Origin: Eucalyptus grandis
Lineage: Eukaryota > Streptophyta > Magnoliopsida > Myrtales > Myrtaceae
DNA: 64,000 bases
Direction: 5' to 3'
Assembly (NCBI RefSeq): GCF_016545825.1
Contig: NC_052615.1
Location: 32,513,516-32,577,515, forward strand
The notes beneath the pieces were generated by a model. That model was not told the origin of the DNA. It ran no database searches and worked only from the letters and a program-made list of their open reading frames with translations. Position numbers and translations under genes: made by a program. How positions within the stretch are numbered: position 1 is the stretch's first letter; each line of letters begins with the position of its first letter. Below are positions 55,228 to 64,000 of the stretch, in pieces.

Positions 55228-55509
55228 TTAGTCCGAACCGACCAAAAAAAGAAAATCAATCCGGGCCGGGCCGGACATTGTTCTCGACCGAAACGGCAAC
55301 TCGGGTCGGGCCGTGCAGGGCCGAGATTCCTCCTGGATTCGGGTTGCCGCCCGATCCGATTGTCCCCGTTCTCCTTCCCCTTCGTCCTCCTCCTTTTCCT
55401 GCGAAAAAAAAAAAACTTCGCTCCGGCGAACGGAACTCTGCTCTGGTGGCCGGAATCTGGTTCTGCTCACCGCCGGTAGCATCCTGAGCAGCTGTTAGAG
55501 AGAGAGAGA

Positions 55510-58500
55510 ATGGGGACGAGGACCAATTTCTACAAGAATCCCTCTTTCGCTTACAACAGAGACTTCGATCTCTCCTCCGCTCTTCGAAACCTCAAAGGTA
55601 ACTCCTCGCTCCGCTTTCGCTGCTTTCATTTCCGCCCTCGCGATTCGTTCGATTGCCGACGTCAATTTGGAGAAGCTGTGATCGCCATTCTTTGCGCTGT
55701 TTCTGCGGAACCGTAACTTTACTTTCCCCGGCTGCGAATGTCAGCTGATCACATCGCCCGAATTCGTTTTCTGATTTTCTCATCGATCCATTTGCGCGTG
55801 TTGAACCGGTAGCTTACAACATCGTGACTGGAAGCGCCTCCTTGACGGATGGAGAACCTTCGAACGACGAGAATGCCGAGCGCCGCCACCAGCGGAGCCG
55901 CCGCCGCCGCCGCCGCCGGGACTCTGAAGCGCCGCGTGGCGGGAGCCGCAGCGCCGTGGAGGACGATCGGCCGATGTCGCACGAGGAATACGTCCGAAAG
56001 AGGAGGCAATTGTGGATTTTCTTTTGCGTTGCGATGCTTATTTAAGACGCCAGCTTTGTAGTGTCTCTGTTCTTACCGTGTCGAATTGATCGAGCAGGAG
56101 AGAAACGAGCGCGGGTCAGGTTTATCAGGAATTGACTCCCGATGTTCTGGTAATTTTGCTCCCCTTACGGTCTGGCGGTTGAGATTGTTTTTCTTGATTA
56201 CTGACTAGTTGGGTTGCTTTCATTTTGTAGGGGGCTTCGAGTTCAGGTTTGAACTTAGTTGACTATGCAAGTAAGTCCTGTTTGGGATTTGCAATTGATA
56301 GGGATAAACGTGTTTCCTAAGCATATAGATGTCTTTGCTCCTGGAAGGACTTTATGCCTCTTTGTATACGGCCATGCAAGTTCGTGCATGGGATATGATT
56401 TGATCTAATTTGTCTTTGGTGTTTCTGTTTTTTCAGTATTGATATTATCCCAATGCAAATGTCGATCAAGGTGTCTCATTGTGGATGTTAATCTTGTATT
56501 ACTGCCATTCTTGCAGGCGACGGAAGCACTTCTGAAAAGGATGAAGAGAAGGAGACTGAAATTTGTGGTTTGTCTTAAAATCTGTTCTTCTTTCTTCTAG
56601 ACTCTGGTGACTTGCCAAGAAAATGGAATTTGGCACGTGAATCTAAAATTTCGGTTTTCTTGCTTTTGGGCGATTGAGATAACCTGAGACCCGTTCCATA
56701 ATTGATTGATTTCATTAGCTATGTATTCTATGGGTTTAGGAAATATGCAATACACTTTTGACTTGGTATCTTTTCCAAACGTTTACCTGATGTGCATTCT
56801 GTAGGTAATATTGTTGAAGGCGACCAAACCAATGGGGAAAGCAATCTAGTTAAGATTAGAAGTGAGCAAAGATTTCCCCTGCCTGGAGAACCGGTTTGCC
56901 TGGTGTGTGGCAAATATGGAGAATATATTTGCGATGAGGTGAAATACTGTAAACTGGAGTTCTGAGCACTTTCTTATCATTGACATCTGGCTAGATGACA
57001 TTTAGATGATGTTTGTTTGTGTTGATAGACTGATGATGATATCTGCAGCTTGGAGTGCAAAGCAGTGCTTTTACAAACTCTTAAATTTAAAGAGGTCATT
57101 TTGCTGTTGCCTTTTTGATATATGATGTTCAAGAAGGGGTATATGCTTCCAAGTTTTGACATTGTGATTTTTGTAATGTTGAATTCCAGGATCGCTTGAG
57201 CAACCAAAGTCCAGTCACAGCTTCAGCTGAGTTTGTTTCTGGATTGTCTGTGCCTGAAGAAGAAAATGATACTTGGGATTATGTTCGGCACCGGTGGTCC
57301 AATAGGAAATCCAGTCTCTCCACTTATCTATGGTAAGGTTTGCTAGACCTACTTGTCATTGTTCTTCTCAGTCTGTTTAAATGAGTTAATCCTCGATAAA
57401 GAAGAAAGCATTTTAAGTTTTCCATGCTATGAGAATGGATGCATCTTGTTTAACTCATTATCTTTTCTAGTACTTATTTTCTTTTTGGACCTGCATACTC
57501 CCTCTGGTTTTCAATATGCGTAAAGGGAAAAGGTTTCGTGGATCTTTTTCATCACATGGCCACATTAAAATCCTATTTGTGCTATGTTGCTCACAAAATC
57601 TTTGTTGATTATAGTACTACCTGCCAGAGGCCTGGGCACCTTGCTGAAGATTGCTTGGTGAGTGCCCTATTAACTTCCCTGCCTTGGTGTGATAATCTAT
57701 TTTTCAACTTCTTTACTCCTTGTTTCCAGTGGCACAACGTGAAAAGGTCCCTTTCATGCAGGTTGCAGCTGGACAAAACAAATCAACTTCCATACCCAAA
57801 GATCTTCTGGGACTTTATAGAAGGTTTCAAGAATTCTGACACTGTCTCATCTTGTTTCCCTGTTATTATAGTTCTTCGGCTATTCGCACCCTTCGTGTAT
57901 GTTAAGGATCGCACAAATTTGTTTCTAAATTTTTATGTCAACTGCTGTTGAGACACTCAATTCCTCTCTTCTTTTTTCATTGCTTTATGTGCATTCCAGA
58001 TGCGAGCAGATAGGGAAAAGCTCATCTGCAGCAAGGTGCAATGAATGTCAATCCACGCATAGTGTGGCGACTTGCCTTGACTGTAATAGAGTGATATGTG
58101 ATGGGTAAGTGCCTGTTGTTGGTCAAATTACTGTAGCATCATAGGTTGCCTTTGTTGCTCGAGGCATCAGTTTGCTTGTTCAGTGACCACTTGAGTGGAA
58201 TTAGGGGACCAGAGCTTCTGGCTGGCACAATATTTATTTTTTTTGAGTGGGTATGTTCTGTCTTCTTCAAGTTACATTTCTTTTAATGTTTTTTCCGTTG
58301 ATATTACTTTAAACCGGTGTTTTAGGGGTTGGGGAGCCTTTAATTCCATTTTCACTTATTGTTACTCTGCTTTGGGACATTTGATGGGGATCTGGTTGGT
58401 ACTGAGCCTATGGACAGTAATATCATTAGCGACTTCCGTTGATTTCTATAAGGGGAAGTTTATAGGCTGGGTAGCATATGGCAAGATAAGGATGCTCATG

Positions 58501-59727
58501 GGGACAAATGGTCATGTCATGTTAGTGCACTTCGTTTTAAATCAAATATTGTTGAAAGTGGTGACTGAAGTAATAGAACTCACAGTAATTTAGGAGATTG
58601 ATTGATTCTGAGGCCCCATAGAATGTATTGGCATTCATTTTTTAAGTATTTTGTGCACTCACATGGAATATTTCTCAGTGCAGGTCATTTGGATGAGCAC
58701 ATTAGAATGAATTCCTCCCACCGACGATATTATTCTCACAAGCTCAAGCGTTTGGTTAGGATTTACTTGCTCCTTCATCTAGTCTAGTTGCAATGATATC
58801 TCTACCAGTTAGTTTATCGATGAAATGTTGGATTTGTATTTGTAAGTTAACCATTTGGAAGATATCCTAGATTCTCCCGAAAGAGTGACTCCCAGCTTAT
58901 AAATAAACCAATGATGTAAATGATGTGCCTGCTTCTTTGAACAAGTAGTTTGAGATAAGTCACCTTCAGATTATGATCCTTCACACTGCACAAAATGATT
59001 AAAAGAATGTGCTGCTTCATTAAACAAGTAGTCGTGACATAAGTGGCCTTGAGATCATATTTCTCTGCATTGCACAAATCCAGTCTCTCAGATTACTTCT
59101 TTTCTTTTTTGCAGGTGAAATGCAGTAAAGCAACATGCAAAGTGACAGATATCTCTGATCTTTTGGCTTGCCATTACTGTTTTGACAAAGCATTTGACAA
59201 ATTCTATGATATGTGTACTGCAAGTTGGTACGCAGCCTTCCCTTTTCTTTTTCTTTTTTGCGTTGTATAATTACTTTAATTTATATGAATTGCTGGTGAT
59301 ATTCTACGGGATGGGTCAGCCATGTTGGGGTTGGTTGGGGGGTTTAGACAGTAACAGGTGATAATTTCCCACTAGGGTATTCAATATTAAGCAAGAAGTT
59401 CTTCAGTAGCCAGGTCCATTTATTGTGCCTTCTGATTAAAGATAATAAATTTCCAATTAATGCCTGTGCAATCCAGGAAAGGAGCAGGACTTGCTATTAT
59501 AAGAGGGTCTATTAGCTGCGAAGATCATTTTTCATGGTGAGACCACTCACACTCGATATTTCTTCCTGGAAATTTTATGTAAAAGGTGATTGATTAATTT
59601 AGGACCTGTTAACAAAACCAGGCACAGAATGAATTGTCTGAATGCCGGTGCAGAAGATAGTGCATATATTGTCAGTGGGCATCCTCAAAGGGGCAAGCGT
59701 GTTCAGATCAGCGAATTCATTTTCTGA
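55510..59727 (+). CDS. multi-zinc-finger protein with HIT-type finger and CCHC knuckle, 15 exons, about 445 aa
   Basis: My exon model: 55,510-55,597; 55,813-56,011; 56,098-56,149; 56,231-56,270; 56,517-56,567; 56,805-56,938; 57,029-57,094; 57,190-57,332; 57,615-57,657; 57,762-57,823; 58,000-58,104; 58,679-58,754; 59,115-59,227; 59,477-59,536; 59,622-59,727. It totals 1,338 bp and stays in frame. In order: an Arg-rich stretch (residues about 58-65), a HIT-type finger ([19 protein letters not shown], then DDDICSLECK, about residues 170-205), a knuckle CTTCQRPGHLAEDC whose first Cys codon is split by an intron, a B-box-like module (CNECQSTHSVATCLDC to DEHIRMNSSH) and a final CSKATC/CHYC module. 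The finger resembles that of plant RNA helicase RH41, but no helicase domain is present. A nuclear, RNA-related or assembly role is inference. Exon 2 could instead end at 56,005 (GC donor). Confidence 0.85.
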
Positions 59728-61679
59728 TCCTTGGTGTGGGAGAAACCAGGCATTGTATGATTGCTTGGTCCCTGTACAGCTATTTATCAAGAGAGAGAGA
59801 GATAGAGAGAGCGCTGTCGGTGCGACTTCAAGATCCTGGTTTTTCAAGTCCAGAATCAGTGTCATTGATGGAAGAATGTGATCTGACTTGTTGATCAGCG
59901 AGAATTGCAATCTCTGACTTGTATAGTTGTTCTTCGCTGCCTATTAGTTTGTAGAGAACGCTAGCTATGGAATGTCGGGACTTCGTGTTTCCCAGTTGAT
60001 TAAATCCATCAGCATTCTTCTGAATGTTGTTAAAGTGTGCAATACCTAAAAGAAGAAAACTAGTTGCTGTGAATGACAAGGCTCATGCTGTAGGGAAATG
60101 ACATGGCTCATGCTATAGTGACTGTTTTTCATTGATCACGGTATTCAACTCTGAGAAATTGTTTTCGGCAATTCTTTCTACATCTTATGGTTTAGTCTGA
60201 GTCCAATTTTTGTTTTTCCATCATTATTCTCAGTGGCATGAAAGCATTTTTTTTTAAAGATTTTATTCTTGAATGCTGGCAAGCAATCATATGCTGACTC
60301 AGTAAGGTTAGAGCGGTTGAAGCACAAACTGGAAGAAGTATTGAGGAGAAGGGCTATTGCTTTTTGCCATGGCAAGATCAATATTTACATTTATTTTCTG
60401 AGTGCAACAACCACGTGATATATGGATCTTGTTTTAGCGATTAAGGGTCAGCATGGTTCCAAAGTAGAATCAGAAACTGAAACCCGTCTAGTTTCATGTT
60501 CAAAGGTATGTGGGGGTAGTTTGGTAGATTTCAAAAAATTGGGGAACTTGCTTTGATGGGCACCCTAGATCTTAAAATAAATTTGTGTTTTTTTTAATAT
60601 ATGTCTTCGGGCAATTCTATGATATTTCATGGCATCCGATAATGAATGTATAATATAGGATCACTAATTTAAGTTTTTATTTAATGATTAAGATTTTTAT
60701 TTTATTAATGTTTCATATTCCATATAAATTGTGGTCAGTCAATTGTAGCAATAAATGGTGATTATTAAAGGTGATGATTTACTGCAATCATTCAATTAAT
60801 AATATAAGTGGAATTCAAGTAGATCCGGAAATTTGTGAAAGGATAAATTCTAAGTTTCAAGATATGTAAGTAAATTTCAAATTTAAAAAATAATAAATCC
60901 GTTCCAACTGGAAGTTTCAAGTCTTGAGTGAAATTTGCACGAAAACCTAGAAACCGAGACTTAAAACTAGTTAACCTTATTAGGGTAGATTCTAAGTTTC
61001 AAGGTAAGTAGGTAACTTTCAGATTTCAAAATAAAACTTTTCCAATTTGAAGTTTTAAGTTTCGGGTGAAATTTGCACGAAATTTGGAACTTGGGACCCG
61101 AAATCGCTCGACCTTGTTAAAGATATCATGTCATTAACGTTTGTTAAAAAGTGTATCCAAATCTAACAAAAGAAAATCGGTTTCACCTTAGTCATGCAGA
61201 TGCCTAATTTGTACCTAATCTGCTAAGCTCGCCGGAGGGCCGGAGCACGACAGGAGTTGCCAAGTTTGACAAGGGTCAGCCATCTTTGTCCATGTCGGCG
61301 CTCCTCCCCTTTTCCCTCCTCTCTCTCTCTCTCCCATGCAATTTTATCTTGGTCTCTTTTTGTACATGGGTCATTGCATGTTGTGCCATATTTATACATA
61401 AGCGCCGTCAATAAAACTTTATCACGTCACAAAGCAAATTGAAAAAGCGGTCGACGGGCAACCATAGATGATTAATGAATTAATTCATACAAATCAAGTA
61501 AATTAAAAGAACTGATTTCATCAATACATTAGTTTTAGGAACTTAAAATCGAGGGGAAAATATGGTCTGATTGCACCATACCCAACTCCACTAAATTAAA
61601 TAGAATAACATTACATGAATATAAAATTTGTTATATTGTAACCATCGGCCTATCTGGGTCGGCTCGTTTTTCCAAATTG
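59728..61679 (+). other. spacer between the zinc-finger and LENG1-like genes
   Basis: It aligns with 8,863-10,850 of copy A without the SINE. A GA microsatellite is at 59,795-59,815. Two near-repeats of roughly 140 bp lie at about 60,835-60,960 and 60,985-61,110 (both with GAAATTTGCACGAAA). The last 150 bp is the probable LENG1 promoter. No gene is seen. Confidence 0.55.
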
Positions 61680-61854
61680 CGATGTCGGCGTCCGAATAAA
61701 ACCGGAATCGCTTCCTTCCTGTTCGTAGCAAAAAATACCGAAAGGATTCCAAGGGCTCGATCTCATCGACCTCCGATTCTCGCCGGCGGAAGAAGCCCTA
61801 GAAGAAGCCTTCTCGCCTCAGGCGCGCCTATCTTCGCTTCTCAGCTTGCCCAAG

Positions 61855-62601
61855 GTAATCCCTCTTTACATCTCTCGGCACCGTGTCGTTTCGGTTGATT
61901 CTCTGCCTCCGTTATCGGAACAATCGGCTGAAATTAGAGTGTGTTTTGGACTCCTTTTGTCGATTGGGGATGTGGGTAGCCGATGAATCGCTGAGTTATT
62001 ACCTGTTAACGCGGTACTTCGCCAGCCCGGAATCGGATTTCGTCGGAAAGGAAAAGCCTTTCGTTCTTTTTCGTTTTTTTTCCGACCTTGGATGTGACTA
62101 ACCCTATATGGCCTCTCCCGCCCGATTGTTCCTTCGCATCCTAATTCGGTGTTGATCCTTTCGTTAAACTAGCATGGGTTGGCATGCAAGTGCCAGTGTT
62201 CGCTATTGGAATTTACTGATTGGGTAGCGCCACTCGGTTTTGTCATTTCTGCCCCCTCGCCAGGTGATGCTTTTATTTTCCCTGCTCTAAGCTGTTTGTG
62301 GATTTGCCCAACAGGAATAATTTTTGCCCACTTCTCTTCATTTTATAGGATTTTCGTCCGTTTGCGCATTCCATTCTCTCCTGTTGTGAAAGCCTGGCAT
62401 TGCGACGTTTTTTAGGTTTTTGAATTATGCTCGTGCATTGATTAGTGAGATTTAAGTTCATTCTCATTCATTGATGGCCGTGGCTCCAATGGAAGTTAAC
62501 TTGTTAGGAGGCTGCTTATGTGATGCTTCTTAAGTTTTGCCTGACCATAAGATGGTTTTTGGAGGTGGCGCGCTGAATTCTATCGTGCATGATAATCTCT
62601 A
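61855..62601 (+). other. intron in the 5' leader of the LENG1-like gene
   Basis: The donor is CAAG|GTAATC at 61,855 and the acceptor TCTCTAG ends at 62,601, 14 bases before the ATG. The same donor and acceptor positions are kept in the copy A pseudogene (11,030 and 11,821). Leader introns of this kind often raise expression in plants. Confidence 0.65.
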
Positions 62602-62615
62602 GGTAGCACGACGAC

Positions 62616-63299
62616 ATGGGCGGTCATGGCGGTTTGAACATCCTTCCCCAGAAACGTTGGAATGTGTACAATTTTGAGAACAGAGAGAAGGTCCGGAAAG
62701 ATGAAGAGGCTGCCGCGAAAGAGGAGCAGCTGAAGCGAGAGCAAGTGAGGAAGCGTGATGCTGAGTTTCGTCTCGAGAAGCTTCGTGCTGCCCGTGGCTT
62801 TGCTCCTGCCAGTCAACCTGCGGAGGCCCCTGCTAGTCAGCCTGTGGAGCCAGCTGAGACGGAGAAGGAGTCTGGCCATATCAATCTCTTTGAGGGAATT
62901 AAGATTTTCGACCCAGTTGAACTACCAAAAAATGGGGCAGGAGATGAAAGGGATGGATTCAAGAGGAAGAAGATGAAGAAAGAGGAGGCACCGAAGGTGG
63001 TAACTGCAGAGGATGAGAAATATAGATTGGGATATGGGATTGCTGGAAAAGGAGTTAAATTGCCATGGTATCTTGAGAAGCGGGGTGATCACGTTGATGG
63101 GGAGAAATTTGGGGATGAAGGGCCGTCGAGGGATGTGAAGGAGCAGGGAAAGAAAAGTGGGAAGAAGACATTGGAGGAGCTGAGGGAGGAACGGATGAAG
63201 AGAGAAAAGCAGGAGAAAGAAAGGGCAAGGTCATTGATGCTAGAGAAGAGCCGGAGGGATGGAGTTCTACTGAAGGACAAGGGTTTCCAGAGGAGGTGA
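62616..63299 (+). CDS. LENG1-like Cir_N-domain nuclear protein, 227 aa
   Basis: The start is ATG 62,616, just after the leader intron, and the stop TGA is at 63,297-63,299. The N terminus MGGHGGLNILPQKRWNVYNF followed by ENREKVRKDEEAA is the Cir_N domain (about residues 7-45) found in LENG1, CIR1 and splicing factor CWC25. The rest is highly charged and helical, with a repeat ASQPAEAPASQPVEPAE (about residues 66-82), a conserved HINLFEGIKIFDPVELP block, a KRKKMKK basic patch and a long Lys/Glu C-terminal helix. A nuclear, splicing-associated role follows from the domain family; the function of plant LENG1 homologues is not established here. A decayed duplicate lies at 11,835-12,517. Confidence 0.9.
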   Translation: MGGHGGLNILPQKRWNVYNFENREKVRKDEEAAAKEEQLKREQVRKRDAEFRLEKLRAARGFAPASQPAEAPASQPVEPAETEKESGHINLFEGIKIFDPVELPKNGAGDERDGFKRKKMKKEEAPKVVTAEDEKYRLGYGIAGKGVKLPWYLEKRGDHVDGEKFGDEGPSRDVKEQGKKSGKKTLEELREERMKREKQEKERARSLMLEKSRRDGVLLKDKGFQRR

Positions 63300-64000
63300 C
63301 GCTGCAAATTTTTTCTCAGTTTAGACTTTTGATCGTACTTATATGTAGAGCTTGCCTTATGGCTGATTGGGAGAGTTGGTTTGGCAAGATTTGGATTCTA
63401 AGGCCCTGTTTTCAGAGGTTTCTGCGCCCCTTGTGCAGTTCTCCAATCTACAGTTGCCTTGCGAAATAGGCTCCTGTCGAGATGCGAACACTTCACTTCA
63501 GATTCTGTTAGAGAAAGAATGGACTGTTTCGCCTGTCCTTTTCAAATCCTGGAGACGATCAATGGATAATCACAGCTTGTAAATGTCTATTCCTTTTTAG
63601 TTTGGCTTTCTTGGTCATTATTGCATTATATTGGAATGATATCACTTCGATCCTTCTGCAAGTTACTCCAGTTCATGTCATTGTCCATGACTTCATCATA
63701 TTGACCCGTGAATTCCTGGGTCAAAGTAATGAAAAGAGTTGTTGAGCCATCGCGCCTCGAGTACTTTTCTTTGCTGGGTTAATTCCAGTTCTTAACTTCA
63801 TTTATTTATTTATTTATTCTTCAATTTAACTTCATTTATTTACTAAGCACATTGTACAAACTAGATTCCCAATAACATATCCGTTTCAATCTATTTCATC
63901 CTGTAACTCCCACAATTTCTGATACACTGTCTGTGCAAGTCAGGGCTGAGATTTATTTGGTTACGATGGGATGGCGACTGAACTTACTTGGAAACTAAAA
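63300..64000 (+). other. 3' untranslated and downstream region of the LENG1-like gene
   Basis: Bases up to about 63,680 match 18,414-18,784 in copy A. A TTTA-type run lies near 63,800-63,815. No further gene is seen before the window ends. Confidence 0.6.

Noticed and set aside
55201..55479. Overlapping short ORFs just upstream of the zinc-finger gene
   Set aside because: They are GC-rich promoter/leader sequence with no conservation evidence.

Overview
This is plant nuclear DNA. The evidence is split genes with GT-AG introns, a shattered nuclear plastid insertion, plant-type LTR retrotransposons, an L1-type LINE carrying RNase H, SINEs and several MITE families. A woody eudicot is my guess; the sequence does not fix a taxon. 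A run of 100 N (47,796-47,895) marks a scaffold join.

The window is organised around a segmental duplication. Copy B (right) holds three genes that look intact: a 759-aa multi-pass membrane protein (50,213-52,492, minus), a 15-exon gene for a protein with several zinc-binding modules (55,510-59,727, plus) and a LENG1/Cir_N-type nuclear protein (62,616-63,299, plus). Copy A (left) holds decayed versions of all three: the zinc-finger gene lacking its first four exons (4,413-8,862), the LENG1 copy (11,835-12,517) and the membrane-protein copy (21,914-23,964). A third, inverted and internally deleted fragment of the zinc-finger/LENG1 block lies at about 48,900-49,645.

Because A and B are paralogues, each serves as the empty site for insertions in the other. 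In copy A this resolves, to the base, a 512-bp MITE with a 9-bp target duplication (7,090-7,601), a 772-bp MITE with a TTA duplication (7,890-8,661), a 205-bp SINE with a 15-bp duplication (9,919-10,123) and a 5.9-kb LINE with a 16-bp duplication and poly(A) (12,556-18,413).

From 24,062 to 47,117 lies one large nest. A Copia-type element, minus strand, forms an LTR-internal-LTR-internal-LTR array flanked by a single GGAAC duplication. Both internal regions keep gag, protease and integrase remnants but show no reverse transcriptase. A 15.6-kb Ty3/Gypsy-type element (26,105-41,682, plus) sits inside one of them. It has LTRs of about 1.98 kb, a retrotransposon-type ORF, a gag-like ORF, no visible pol, and four tandem arrays near its 3' end. 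A 999-bp hAT-type MITE interrupts its first ORF. The 5' flank of the copy A membrane-protein gene resumes beyond the nest at 47,118.

The left end (about 85-1,350) is a mosaic of at least ten short plastid pieces from distant plastid loci. I found no CRISPR array, bacterial-type operon or functional rRNA/tRNA gene. The most unusual items are the gag-only Gypsy element with its repeat arrays, the three-LTR Copia array, the plastid mosaic, and a small membrane-anchored ORF whose reading frame is kept in both duplicates.
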